Source: Loripinus fragilis
Taxonomy: Eukaryota > Mollusca > Bivalvia > Lucinida > Lucinidae
DNA: 64,000 nt
Direction of reading: 5' to 3'
NCBI GenBank assembly: GCA_964019695.1
Contig: OZ026530.1
Coordinates: forward strand, 33,648,690 to 33,712,689
A model generated the notes under the pieces. That model searched no databases, was not told where the DNA came from, and worked only from the letters and a program-made list of their open reading frames with translations. This document shows positions 20,135 through 31,673 of this stretch, piece by piece. Position 1 is the first letter of the stretch; the number at the start of each line of letters is the position of its first letter. The position numbers were made by a program, and so were the translations under genes.

Positions 20135-20477
20135 GTAGAAGCTACGATGGCCCAAATGGCTCACTTTTCATTTCAGTGACAACTCACAATTCTGAATTCT
20201 GTATTTTGAATAAACTTGATAGACGCTTTCATTTACTATATCATACACTTGTGTAAAACGCCAGACAGAGTGAGTACACCCTACCCTCCAGAGGATTGTA
20301 CTTAAGGGTTTATTCAGTAGAATAGGAGGTTCTTTGTGAAGTAGAAGTCCCTGTGTGTAGTTCGGGGTACTCCCTTTTGCACATAGAAGAACGCATAATC
20401 CATAGAGTATTCAGAATTCAGAATTGTGAATGGTCACTGAAATGAAAAAGTGAGCCATTTTGGCCATCGTAAGAAGC
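20135..20477. repeat. 70 bp inverted repeat around a 200 bp loop
   Basis: 20135-20205 (GCTACGATGG, AAATGGCTCACTTTTC, ATTTCAGTGAC, CAATTCTGAATTCTG) is inverted at 20407-20477, about 90% matched by eye. It could form a strong RNA or DNA hairpin or be a small MITE with long arms. It adjoins the tRNA-like pair on its left. Confidence 0.65.
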
Positions 20478-20548
20478 AGTTCTAGTGACAGAAGCGGTTT
20501 AAAACGTTGTTGTTGCTACAGTTGTATTTACCAAATATTACGTAATTT

Positions 20549-20557
20549 GTGTGTGTG

Positions 20558-20592
<35 letters not shown>

Positions 20593-20596
20593 GTGT
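20549..20596. repeat. (GT)n microsatellite
   Basis: GT repeats with one interruption (GTTTGT near 20571), followed by a GAGA stretch. Confidence 0.95.
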
Positions 20597-20599
20597 TAG

Positions 20600-21798
20600 A
20601 GAGAGTGGGAGAGAGATGTATAACTAGTGTGATCTGGTACTTGTTTAAGAAGGGTTAATCCAATCATTTTGTAGCCAACATGTACAAATCTACATTTTTT
20701 TTTGTTTACACGAGTTCATCGCCCGTTTAATATAACCGAAGCGATATGACATACGATAACACAGTGTAGTGGGTATTATTCTAGCATGCAAATGAATCAT
20801 CTAGATTCTAGCTAGACACAGTACATGTAGCGACGTGGCTAATATTATACCATTTTACTTACTGGAATTGAACAATTGAACAAGCACTCGACAAAAAAGA
20901 AATGGTAGCATCACCTTTTAATCATGTATACACTACACAGCTGCTACCTGCCTTAATTTGGGCATGCACCTTCATTTATGTGTCTTCAGTGTGTTCATGT
21001 ATGTGTCTTCTGTGTGTAATCGGACAGTATTGTCAAGCTCGTCTAAGCCTTCGCTGTGCACAAAATTATTAGTACCTGACCCAAATAGAGAAATAATAAT
21101 GTGACAAATCACATCTACGGTTATCATAATGCATCACTGCCCCAATAATAATGTAGTTTACCCATGGACAGTGCGCACCCTGGCCCCAACCAAGTTGACT
21201 GCAAAATTATAATTAAACTCATGAACATATGGCTTCATGGGACATAATTATTCGGAACTTTTAAAACAGACGGATTTCCAGATGTATTTGTTAAAATACA
21301 ATGATAATGGGTGCAATTTCACAAAACTGAAATAGAAAATAGCAATATACAACAAAATATTAATATAACTACACTTTTGGTTTTGCTTTCCAGTAGAACG
21401 CATTTTAAGTGAACGCAAATTTTAAAAATAACTACAGTGTATAATTCCTATTGGCGCTAAAGCTACAGGTACAATGTAACGTCACCGAAAAAATGTCATT
21501 TTAATTTGTCTTTGTTTTTAAATGACTACTTTACAAAAACAACAGACACTAGGAAGCTACGATAAAAATATTTATTGCGTATATCAATTTGCTTTCTTTT
21601 GGTACATTTTTCATGATTGTAGTGTCTATAGTTTTGCAACAATAATTTTGCAAAATATCTCGAAATACATTGATTTAAACGACGACGTCAGAAAGTGGCG
21701 AGTGATTATGTATTATATACTATGTAACTCAATTAGCCTATTTTTTATTTCTGTTTTTTATGAGTTCATTACAGGAATAAATAAAAAAACTTAAAAAT
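20600..21798. other. AT-rich spacer
   Basis: Nothing supported. One open frame of about 90 codons near 21522 is AT-rich, hydrophobic and without recognisable features. It includes TCGTCTAAGCCTTCGCTGTG near 21039, a family D scrap. Confidence 0.4.
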
Positions 21799-21876
21799 AG
21801 AGTTCTCGGTTGATTCGAACGGTGAACGTTTGGATAGGAGACCGCGGCATTAACCCCTTGACTACAAAATCGCTCT
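21799..21876 (-). tRNA. tRNA-like segment with T-runs
   Basis: Minus strand: TAGTCAAGGGGTTAATGCCG resembles box A plus D-arm, CCGTTCGAATCAACC resembles box B, and TTTTTAAGTTTTTTT follows. The acceptor ends do not pair well. I could not find a convergent partner to its left. Confidence 0.4.
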
Positions 21877-22021
21877 TAATTTTCAATTATCGATCTTTCA
21901 GCGCTACGATATTTTTTTGATGAGCGCAAACATGTGGGTAGGCCCCTGCATGTAGGTTATTATTTTACTGTTTTATTTGGCACTTTACAAACATTTTTCA
22001 ACTTTAAATGCATCATTTCTA

Positions 22022-23328
22022 CGAGGGCTGTTCAAATATGAATGCAAGTAGCTTCATAACTTTCTTCACATATATGCTACAACAAAATGGTAAACGTTTC
22101 TATAAAGGACTATATGTTACCTTTGAACTGGAACCAGCCCTAAAGAAAAATACAGTATAGTTTTCGAGCTATAGTGCTTTGAATGAGGGTCACGTTAGTA
22201 TACTAACAAACTCAATGTTTCGAACATATACCAGTGATAAAGACGAGCGTATAATTCTTCGATAAACTGGATAAATGTCTTGAAATTTTTAAGGAAGTAT
22301 CCCCATATTCTTATATAATGATTCTGTGAAAGTTGCGAAAATCCGACATGCTTTTGTTAAATTACAACGAATAGTTTTCACTAAAGTCCCCTTATGTTTG
22401 CAAATAATTGGTAAACAAAAAATCACCTTACAGTTTTCAGTTAAACTTATCTCTAACAAAATGCACGGAGCAACATTTAAACTAGTTTTAACTCTAAGAC
22501 AATATGTTGATCGCTCATACAAATTATTGATGGATAGTGGGTAATTTTTAGACGCCGAAAAGCATTTTTATTAAGTAAAAACTGCCTTAAGTGAGGGGGT
22601 TATCGAATTTATACCTATTTTTTTTGTCATAACTTTGCGGCTTAATTCTAAATTTGAACGTAAACTTTAAGTTTGACCACTATAGGCATTATTAACAATA
22701 AAATTACTCACCTGGTCCTGAGGACTAGACAGATTGCACATATTTTAATTAATGTAAACAAGTCATTAAGAGGCAGAAAAATGCTTGAAAAATGATATAA
22801 AATTTGATTACTCAGAAAATAGAGGACGGCCGTTTTGAAAACTCCCTTATGGCATATTTAGCATGTTTTTAGCAAAACGCAAAGCAAACGACACGGCGAT
22901 GTTCATTATTACATCACCAGTAGATAACTCAAAATGACGTTTATCATAAAATTAATGACGTCACAAACGTGCCTGTTTACTCGGGTTTGAAACAGGATTA
23001 TGTAAACTTTATCCTGCAAGCAACTTTTGTACTGTTACTTAAACTTGCATCTTAAATTTGGTGCCATTTTGTTTAAAACTTTCAAAGATATGACACAACG
23101 CACATGTACCAAAACGTGCATTGCAATTTGCTTAAGAAAAGCATCAGTATACAGGAATGGCCTTTATATAAGGGTCGGTAACTCGAGAAATATAGTGAGT
23201 GTTCCTTTATGTTTGGTGCCATTTTAAAGGCGACAAATAGTTCTTTCCAGAAACGTATGACATTTTGTCGTAGCATATATGTGAAGAAACTAATGAAGCT
23301 ACTTGCATTCATATTTGAACAGCCCTCG
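22022..23328. mobile_element. 1.3 kb long-TIR TA element, copy H1
   Basis: Ends CGAGGGCTGTTCAAATATGA and inverse, with TA on both sides (22020-22021, 23329-23330). The inverted arms extend well over 100 bp (shared: GCAAGTAGCTTCAT, TTTCTTCACATATATGCTAC, ACAAAATG). No transposase frame: short frames on both strands have no D-D-D motif. It is a non-autonomous Tc1/mariner-type element, and a full second copy is at 26220-27541. Confidence 0.85.
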
Positions 23329-23604
23329 TATAATGACAGGTTGTACAACCTCCAGCATTGGAGACAGCCGAAAACTTGTCCGCTCGATAATGAAGACAAA
23401 AATAAGAATACTATAAAAGCAAGTTATATTTTATCCATTCTGTGTTAAAGGGACGTTTCTTGAAATACTACATGTAAATGGTATATATAAAGGATTCCAA
23501 GAGCAAATCTGAATTCTTTTGGCTACTACGGCAAACGTCACAAGTACGCAAAAGCTGAAATCTTTTTAGAAACTTTAGAACGTCATTTATAACTCAATTT
23601 GACG

Positions 23605-23640
23605 TCAAACCCCCGAAGACAGGTTTTCTATCGACGAGGC
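23605..23640 (-). repeat. Tip of family C repeat (inverted)
   Basis: CCCCGAAGACAGGTTTTCTA with TCGACGAGGCCC is the inverse of the family C tip seen at 6296 and 11104. Confidence 0.5.
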
Positions 23641-23745
23641 CCATATATCATCACAGAGAAACACTCTAATTAAGTAAAAACCTATCAGGACTCACTGATA
23701 GTCTGAGCTTACAAAAAAGTCACAAGTTGAGCCAAGGAGGGCCCA
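23641..23745 (-). repeat. Family A fragment (internal)
   Basis: ATCATCACAGAGAAACACTC to GAGCCAAGGAGGGCCCAACT matches the part of family A upstream of the tail. It is separated from the next copy by about 140 bp of unassigned sequence. Confidence 0.6.
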
Positions 23746-23885
23746 ACTGTTCTATTTGAGTATCCATAATTGAAACATTGGAAAAGCGAAAAAATCTGAA
23801 CACACAAAGTCAGGATTGTGTATTTGTCTGAACTAAATTAAGCAGTTCGTGTTAATGCCAATGGGAAAATACCTTCAGTCATATT

Positions 23886-25735
23886 AAAAAAGCAAGTGAG
23901 TTATAATCAGGAAATAACCACAATCACACATTGCAGTCCGACCCATGGCGTTGTGAGGAAATTACACAAAACAAGAACAATCATAAGACACCAGGAAAAC
24001 AAAAAAAATGAAGCAACCAGCTCTCTTTCCCGGCAAAGATGATTGCTAAACTAGAAATAAAGTATTGCAATACACACCAAAATATTAAGCATATACAGAA
24101 CCCTCGCAATGACAGCAAAACTAAACATAGAACATAGAAACAAAGAATCACCACCCTTGCAACCGAAAGCAGTCCTAGCCACTGGGGGCTGAGATACATA
24201 AAAAACAGGTGCCAAATCTTCGCCCTACATTTTGTTATGCATTATAGCGTCCTAACTATTACAATGTATCATCATATATAACTTATGTAATCAAAATATA
24301 GCAAGAAGTGAGAAAAGCTCACATACCCCTGGCGGCAGCCATCAGAGGTTGTAACACTTTCAGAGAAAAGACAAAATTGTGAAATATTTCATTATCCTAA
24401 ATCGAGTAGTTTCTGAGAAAACTTTGATGAAAAAAAGTCCATATGTGTTATATGAGAGTGACAGAAGGTAAAAATGAAAATTGGAAAAAGGCAAATGAAG
24501 ATTAGCACCTTAATTTTCATTTACACAATACACTTTGCAATTGCCTATCTGAGTAGTTGCTGAGAAAATTGTGATGAAAAGCATCCATATGTGTTATGTA
24601 GGAGTGACAGAAGGAAAAAATGAAAAAGAAGGCAAAATAAGCTTAAGCATCTTTATTTTCATGTTCGCAATACACTTAGCCTACCTGAAGGTGTACACAA
24701 AATTTGAAAACATTGGCTCTAATAGGAATCGAGAAATCTGTGACAGAAATTTTCATTGGAGAGAAAGAACAACGAATAAATAAAGGGACTGATAAGCAAG
24801 ATGTGGCTGTATTTTTGTTACACAATACAACTAATCACTATCAGGGTTTTTACCACATTTCAGAATCTTAACTCAAGCAGTTGCTGAGAAATCTTTGACA
24901 GAAAAAATGTCAATATGTATTATATAAGCGTGAAAGAAGGAAAAAAATCATTGGAGAGAAAGAAAAATGAGTAAATAAAGGGACTTATAAGCAATATGTA
25001 GCTGTGTTTTGTTACACAATACAACTAATCACCATCAAGCTTTGTACCAAATTTCAGAATCCTAACTCAAGTAGATGCTGAAAAATCTTTGACAGAAAAC
25101 ATGTCCATATGTATTATATAAGAGCGTAAGAAGGAAAAATGAAAAAAATAAAAAGAAGACTAAATGAGGATTAGCATCTAAATTTCCATTCAGACAGTAC
25201 ACTTTGCCTACCTGAAGGTGTACACAGAATTTTAAAACACTGGCTCCAATAGGAGCTGAGAAATCTGTGACAGAAATTTCCATTTGAGAGAAAAAAAATG
25301 AACAAATAGAGGGACGGATAAGCAATATGTGTTGTTTTTTTTGTTACAAAATACAACTCATAACTATCAAGCTTTGTACCAAATTTCAGAATTCTAACCC
25401 AAGTGGTTACTGAGAAATCTTTGACGGAAAAAAGTTTACAAACCAACAAACAAGCAAACAAACTAACATTATATCAGAAAAGGCAAAAACTATATACCCC
25501 CGATATACTTCGTACCGGGGGTATAATTAACACACTTCGATGAAACAAAGAAAAACGGCACATGTCTAACAGGTAATAAGAGGTAAAGAAAACCTCAAGT
25601 TGAGTCTGGGTGGGCTCAGCCAAAACTAAGTATCAGCCACCAGCCGACCAATTAAAGCTTAACGTCAGGGCAATCATTGATGCGAAGGCCTGACCCCAAA
25701 GCATGCATTAAAAGAGGAGACCATAGCTACAGAGA
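23886..25735 (-). repeat. Family A tail, copy 6, split by element F
   Basis: The tip AGCAAGTGAGTTATAATCAG starts at 23886. Family sequence runs to about 24297 (TGTATCATCATATATAAC, GTAATCAAA) and resumes at about 25528 (TTAACACACTTCGATGAAAC) to 25735. In uninterrupted copies AATCAAATTAACACAC is continuous, so the 1.23 kb between is an insertion. Confidence 0.7.
24298..25527. mobile_element. Pearl/Helitron-like tandem-repeat element F
   Basis: About seven head-to-tail units of 143-185 bp share GTTGCTGAGAAATCTTTGAC and CATATGTGTTATATGAGAGT (starts near 24407, 24550, 24710, 24875, 25067, 25245, 25405). After the last unit come a GTTT-type simple run (read inverted: AACAAACAAGCAAACAAAC) and a hairpin with CCCCCGATATACTTCG / GTACCGGGGG (25496-25524). 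Repeat core plus tetranucleotide run plus hairpin is the plan of bivalve pearl elements and Helitron-related INEs. The insertion lies between A and T of the host family A copy, as Helitrons do. Non-coding. Confidence 0.65.
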
Positions 25736-26219
25736 GATCCAGAATATCTGATACCATTTTTCGCGTCTTGTAATTGCTAAATACATGTACATGGTTTTAC
25801 TTTAGATATAAATATGCTTCATAAAACAAGATAGTTTCAAGTTTTAGTGTATATCAAAGTTATTCAAATAAATGGACACTTTCACCAAATCTATAACGTG
25901 ATGTCCATTTTGCACTTTGATGAATTTAAGTCTCTTTTCTTTTAACTGACACTGTTTTGTGTTAGCAATCCTCAACCAAACCAGTATGTTGCAATCTATT
26001 AACGAGCTATTATATTTCAAGATTTGTGATCCTGCCATCTTCAGAATATTTTTCTGCATATTACGTTTGACAATAACATGAGATTTTGTCTTAAATAGAG
26101 CTCAACTACTTCTGCAACCTTCTGATTTGACGTCGCCGTCTTTGAACTAAACAAATTCGATGGCATTATCTATGCCGTTATGATGTCATTGTCTTCAGTT
26201 TCGAATTCTCCTGTAATTA
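25736..26219. other. Spacer, nothing recognised
   Basis: AT-rich, no supported feature. The left edge fades out of family A similarity. Confidence 0.4.
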
Positions 26220-27541
26220 CGAGGGCTGTTCAAATATGAATGCAAGTAGCTTTATAACTTTCTTCACATATATGCTACGACAAAATGGTATACGTTTTTA
26301 GAAAGGACTATACGTCACCTTTAAACTGGCGCCAGACCTTAAGAAAAATACAGTACACTTATCGAGTTATAGCCCTTTGAATGAGGGTCACATTAGTATA
26401 CTGACCAACGCAATTCTTCGAAAATATACCAGTGATATAGACGAGAATATTATTCTTCGATAAATTGGTGAAATTTCTTGAAATTTTCAAGGAAGAATCC
26501 CCATATACTTATATAACGATTCTGTGAAAGTTGCGAATATCCGACATGTTTTTGTTAAATTACATCGAATCGTCTTCACTAAAGTCTCATGTTTGCAAAT
26601 AAATGGTAAACCAAATACCACCTTTCAGTTTTCAGTCAAACCTATCTCTAACAAAATGCACGAAGCAACATTTAAACTAGTTATAACTCAAAGACAATAT
26701 GTTGATCGCTCATACTGAGTCGTTGCTACAAATCATTGAAGGATATTGGGTAATTTTAAACGCTGAAAAGCATTTTTATAAAGTCAAAAATGCCTTAAGT
26801 GAAGGGGTTATAGAACTTATACTTAATTTTGTTGTCATAACATTGCGGCTTCAATCTAAATTTAAATTTTAACTTTAAGTTTTACCCCAAAAGACATTAT
26901 TTACAACAAAATTACTCACCTGGTCTTGAGGAATAGACAGATTGAACATGTTTTAATTAATGTAAACAAGTCATTAAGAAGCAGAAAAATGCTTGAAAAT
27001 GATATAAAATGTGATAACTCTGCAAATAGAAGACGGAACGTTTTGAAAACTCCCTTATGTCATATTAAGCATGTTTTTAGCAAAACACAACGAAAAAGAC
27101 ACAGCGATTTTCATTATTGCATCACCAGTAGATAACTCAAAATGACGTTTATCATAAAATTAATGACGTCACAAACGTGCCTGTTTGCTCGAGATTGAAA
27201 CAGGATTATATAAAACTTTTTCCTGCAAGCAACTTTGTCAATGTACCTTAAACTTGCATCTAAAATTTGGTGCCATTTTGTCTCAAACTTACAAAGATAT
27301 GACACTATATCCGCACATATACCAAAACGTGTATTGCAATTTGCTTCTGAAAAACTTCAGTATACAAGAATAGCCTTTAAATAAGCGTCTGTTACTCGAG
27401 GAATATAGTGAGTGTTTATTTATGTTTGGTGCCATTTTAAAGACGCCAAATAGTTCTTTTCAGAAAGGTATGACATTTTGTCGTAGCATATATTTGAAGA
27501 AAGTTATAAAGCCACTTGCATTCATATTTGAACAGCCCTCG
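26220..27541. mobile_element. 1.3 kb long-TIR TA element, copy H2
   Basis: Second copy of H1 in the same orientation, similar along its whole length (for example AACATTTAAACTAGTT, GATAACTCAAAATGACGTTT, AAACAGGATTATATAAAAC). TA duplications at 26218-26219 and 27542-27543. Non-coding. Confidence 0.85.
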
Positions 27542-27639
27542 TAGAATTATAATGTGTGACATTTATCGATACAATGTTATATTACATTAAGTTATTAAGC
27601 TAAATAGTATTTATAAATTCAACCTCAAAACAGTATCAG
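27542..27639. other. Short spacer
   Basis: Unassigned AT-rich sequence between H2 and a reverse-transcriptase fragment. Confidence 0.3.
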
Positions 27640-28080
27640 ATATTTTGATCACCTTGTATAAACCGAGATTTGGTTAACAACCCGACAGGCAGACTGCTGC
27701 ATAATATCCATGTTATATGTAGCTTTTATAACGTTTATTTATCTGTTATCACTATTATTAGGGTTTCCAATAATTATTCTGAATTTGTTAACTAAATAAC
27801 TATAAATCTGCTTATTGGATGTGCCCTGTCGCAGAAGAGTTTTAAAACCAATAGTGTATTTAAGAACAAATTCTAAATGTGGTAGAAGTTAGAAAATGCT
27901 TTATGAATCTTATGATAACTTCAACCTCGTTTTAATAACTAGGCAGTCAGACGTAAGTTAATGCTATTGATGACATAAACATAAAAATATACTCCGCAAA
28001 TCGAATAAGATGCAAAATTAATATACACCATAGAAAGCGAAGCGAGGAGCATCTCTATCAAGAAATGATAAATTAAAAAC
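27640..28080 (-). pseudogene. Degenerate reverse-transcriptase C-terminal region
   Basis: On the minus strand it follows, with stops and shifts, the same order as better copies at 29041-29500 and 41700-42055: the region matching FLDGDVPRS near 28060-28030, then the block containing LLKQGYRYHK, the SEPEFYGDLV region, and the CLVVNP region near 27660. It is the C-terminal part of a transposon reverse transcriptase carried by family A/B elements. Many substitutions make it non-functional. Confidence 0.5.
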
Positions 28081-28872
28081 AGAATTTATGCTTGCAATCC
28101 TTTAAGCCTCTTAAATTGCGGGTGTCTCCAGTTCACGTTTACACAAGTTTAAAAAAAACGTCAATACAATTGAGTATAAAAAACATTTCTGGTTACCATA
28201 CTCATTCCACCTATGCATAATTGCATCTCCTAAATAGCCAACCTGAGCGTTTATGAATCTGAGCTTGAAACTGCATGGTAAAACATGTTTGTACCAAATG
28301 TTCACATTCTCTAAAGATTAGACCCTGATCGAATCAAAGACAACATGTTAAAATGTTATATGTGAATTAAGCATATGTTTGATTACTCAATGTCCCACAG
28401 TCTAACGAGTGTGTGTATTGTGCACTCTTAGAAGAAAAAAATCGTGCAGGAAATCAAATATATTTTGTTTCATACAGCTCGTTAAACGACAATTCAAGTT
28501 TATCAACCTTAAACATTCCTACACATTGATGCGAAATGATATTTATTAAATGTGTAATGCACTTTTTAGTGCAGTAACGTGTTGGCTTACCGTGCTAGAT
28601 TTCTTAATTACGAAAACAGAGATATTACCATCTAATAACATTATTCATACATTTCATGAAGTTCTGTTGACCACCTCTTGTACACAAAAATATCATTTCA
28701 ATACATACAGCTAAGGTCAAGTTTATATGACACCAAATGTATGTAAGTATCATGTCTACAATTTTTCTGCTGTTTCACTTCGAAGTAGGGCCTAACAATT
28801 TCAAAACAATTTAAACAAGATTGTAAAATGATTTTTAAAATACGTTCTACACTTCTATACGTTCTACACGTT
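28081..28872. other. AT-rich spacer
   Basis: No supported gene. Short open frames on the minus strand lack recognisable motifs. Confidence 0.4.
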
Positions 28873-29040
28873 CTAGAATGGACATAAAGTAACGTACAAC
28901 AAAACACAGAACATTTACAGACTCCCACAATAGGAGTAATAATAAGCAGGAAATCAACAGCAACAGAACCACCGCCTTAGAACGGACAGCAGCCTAAGCC
29001 ACGGGGGGGGGGGGGGGGGGGGCTTTAATGCATTTGACTG
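28873..29040 (-). repeat. Family A tail fragment, copy 7, with poly-G run
   Basis: TAGAATGGACATAAAGTAAC to AATGCATTTGACTG follows family A. The G-run expanded to about 20 bases at 29004-29023, where other copies have about four. A deletion joins this tail directly to the reverse-transcriptase region at 29041. Confidence 0.7.
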
Positions 29041-29500
29041 TCACATGACATACTAGTCATATCCAACCTTTATATAACGTTTAATAATCTTTTTAAATTG
29101 ATCACTTAAAGTAGGTTTTCCAACAATGCTTTTGAATTTATAAACTAAATCACCATAATATATAGGTTTTGAATATGCCCTGCTGCAGAGGAGTCTTTTA
29201 CTCAATGTTGTATTTAACAATTACGTCTGAGTGTCTATGGTAGAATTTAGAAAATCCTTTTCAAATTTTATGATATCTATAACCTTGTTTTAATAACTTA
29301 GCAGTTAATAATAAATTGCTGTTGTTAAAGTCATCAACATTTGAACACACTCTTGCAAAACAAATAGGCTGAGAAATATATACATCATATGAAAGGGAGT
29401 GAGGAACATCTCCATCAAGAAATAGAAAATTTAATGTTTCAAAATTAAAATCATCGCGTTTATCATAAATCTTAGAAGAAAATATACCCCCCCCCCCTAT
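29041..29500 (-). pseudogene. Reverse-transcriptase C-terminal fragment
   Basis: On the minus strand the upstream part reads clearly: KIYDKRDDFNFE, FLDGDVPHSLSYDVYIS, FARVCSNVDDFN and LTAKLLKQGYRYHK (about 29480 down to 29270). The remainder to 29041 is broken. This is the region downstream of the YxDD catalytic box. The polymerase would copy element RNA into DNA at the insertion site. It continues directly into the family A tail at 28873-29040, which ties family A to this reverse transcriptase. Confidence 0.65.
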
Positions 29501-29897
29501 GGTCATGGACAAGTTTAAGTCCAAACAAGACCAAACTCTGCTCTGGACCTGCGTCGCCGGAGCACATCGGTGTGTGAACAGTCGATATACAAAGTTCAAA
29601 TATACAGGAATGAAATCAGATTACATCCAAATTACAAAATGTAATCTACAGTAGGTGGCTTAACAATTTCTAAGTTAAACACAAAAAAATGTATGGCCAA
29701 ATGTGCATAAATATAGGGTGTATAGATCTCACACAGTAAGAGTATTGTCCGTCATGGATAGAGTCCAATAGAAAACAGGTGTAGCAGCTTAATACCGTTA
29801 TTCATTCATTCAAGTTCATTCAGAAAAAAATAATAACACTGCAGGTAAAACAATTGTACGGATTTAGCGATAAATAATGATCATGGCATGTAAAGCC
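29501..29897. other. Spacer
   Basis: Includes a C-run at 29488-29497 on its left edge and AT-rich sequence. Nothing supported. Confidence 0.4.
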
Positions 29898-30345
29898 TCG
29901 GGGGCTCAGTAGGTAGAGAGGCAACTGTAATGATATGCACGCGAGCTATGTAAAAAGTTAAAGCTGCATAGTCTGTAACTTCTGATCTTTAAATTTTAGA
30001 ACTTAAGTTTCTATTTTTCAAAAACACAGTAGAATAACTAAAATTAAGGTAAACATTTTATCAATTTCGTAAATCTTAACAAATTATAAGTATCAAAACA
30101 ACAGCATTTATATTAAAATCAACTGTCTATAATTATTGGAGGGACGCAAATAATTACCAACAACAGAAAAACACACCTGTTTTATAAGATAATTCACTTT
30201 TCCGTGCAGTTTTCAGCTATAGTGAACAGATTTATTGTGAAAACATAACTTAATTCTACTTTTACAAATGATTTAAAAAGAATATAAAAAATTTCGAAAA
30301 ATATCAAAGTTACAGACTATGCAGCTTTAAGGGTTCGAATACCAT
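29898..30345 (+). tRNA. tRNA-like segment split by a TTAA MITE
   Basis: GGGGGCTCAGTAGGTAGAG (29904-29922) is a textbook box A-type D-arm sequence. GGGTTCGAATACC (box B-like) follows only at 30331, after the MITE 29958-30330. Removing the MITE leaves one TTAA and brings the two boxes to a tRNA-like distance. The flanking stems do not pair convincingly, so it was probably a tRNA-derived repeat rather than a tRNA gene. Confidence 0.45.
29958..30330. mobile_element. MITE with TTAA target duplication, copy 1
   Basis: TTAA at 29958-29961 and 30327-30330 flanks perfect 20 bp inverted ends AGCTGCATAGTCTGTAACTT. TTAA target sites are typical of piggyBac-type transposons. The interior is non-coding. 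A second, shorter copy in opposite orientation is at 56886-57155 and shares the internal block containing TAATTATTGGAGGGACGCAA. Confidence 0.85.
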
Positions 30346-31126
30346 TGTTTAGCATTTTATAGGCCTATTGATATGCTCTATTTGTTTCCACTGTGTATTT
30401 TCTTGTTCTAGATATTTTCTTATTTTGTGTATTTTTCTTTATATTTTTAATATTTTATTTTTTCAATTTTTATATTTTATTTTTTTTAACGAATAGTATT
30501 TTATTTCAATATATGCATGATATAAAAAGTTCATAAACTAATGCCAGCATAGTGAGATTTTGATCGCAATACTGAGCATCAAAGGATCAGGTGAGCATGC
30601 AGAAATACGCAAACTCACCAGAGCGTTTGCCGCTCGCATACACAACGTACTGTGTGGATGTAGATAAAGACTCATTTTAACTTTAATTATTGCATAAAAA
30701 CCCGTGTCGCACGCTATTAACAGCCATGTTTTAACCGGCAAAAACCCATGTATTAATCAGGCAATTTACGTGCTGTTTGTACTTTACATATACGCATTCT
30801 AGGCCGTCACAAAAATTGACGTCATCAACAGTAGCGCGTATAGAAACGAACGTAATTCAATGGCGTTAGGATGACGTAAGTTTTTGCTCTGGAACAGGCT
30901 TTTTTAAAATCTACGAATCCTTCATGCTTTTGCACACCATTATAGTAATGCAAAAATGAGCATTTCGAAGCGTTTTCTCAAAATTTTCAAGTGACAATAT
31001 GACTTTATGCGATAATAACGACCAAACATGGAACATCTGCTAGACCCTTCGTGGGTCGTTAAAACCCTCGCCTTTAACTGGGTTTCCTGTAAAGCCGGCT
31101 GAAATATCGACATAAGCCTTTTTGTT
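30346..31126. other. Spacer with family D scrap
   Basis: Very AT-rich at 30400-30540. Near 30585-30650 AGGTGAGCATGCAGAAATAC and ACTCACCAGAGCGTTTGCCG resemble family D. No gene supported. Confidence 0.4.
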
Positions 31127-31278
31127 CAGAGGCGGATCCACGACTCCAGGAGAGGGGATTCAGATAAATTAGGGAGGGGGGTCGATTAGCAGATGATCTC
31201 TCATTTTTCTTGAATATCCCTTTAAAAATGATATAATCTGTTCGGAAGCCCCCTGAACCCCTTCTGGATCCGCCACTG
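31127..31278. mobile_element. 152 bp MITE, TTTGTT target duplication
   Basis: CAGAGGCGGATCCA (31127-31140) is inverted as TGGATCCGCCACTG (31265-31278), 13 of 14 matched. TTTGTT flanks both sides (31121-31126 and 31279-31284). CAG...CTG ends with a 6 bp visible duplication could be a worn 8 bp hAT duplication. Non-coding. Confidence 0.7.
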
Positions 31279-31340
31279 TTTGTTACAGCGCTAGGTAATT
31301 CAAACTGTCGACTGGAGTAAGAAAAAGAAAAAAAAAATAA

Positions 31341-31425
31341 ACTCAGGGATTCGAACCCTCAGAAAAAAATACAGGTTCGAATATGTAAATATCGCTACCT
31401 AACCACTGGACCACTGGTCTGTGAC
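31341..31425 (-). tRNA. tRNA-like segment with T10 run
   Basis: Minus strand: GGTCCAGTGGTTAGGTAGCG matches the box A/D-arm of tRNA-Glu/Asp-type genes; GAGGGTTCGAATCCCTGAG gives a box B with four of five T-stem pairs; a run of ten T follows. The acceptor stem is not convincing. It diverges from the segment at 31674. Confidence 0.5.
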
Positions 31426-31673
31426 ATCCAATGATAGCTTTAATGCATAAGTTAGGATATAACTACCAATATCCTCGTTTGTTTACCTGTCTAAATGCGG
31501 GGTTATAGGCCAATTTTGACCTCAGACGGATCAAAGGTCAGACGAGTCTACTTAGGAGCACGAGAAAGGTAAATAAGATTGTAACGGTTATTTTCTCACC
31601 AATCACTTACTGCTCATGCTATCGAAGCAACAAAATTTCCAATAAATATGTAATGACATGACCAATAGCATCT

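Noticed and set aside
22022..23328. Autonomous mariner with transposase
   Set aside because: Neither strand of H1 or H2 shows the DE-W, HDN or SPD motifs of mariner transposases.
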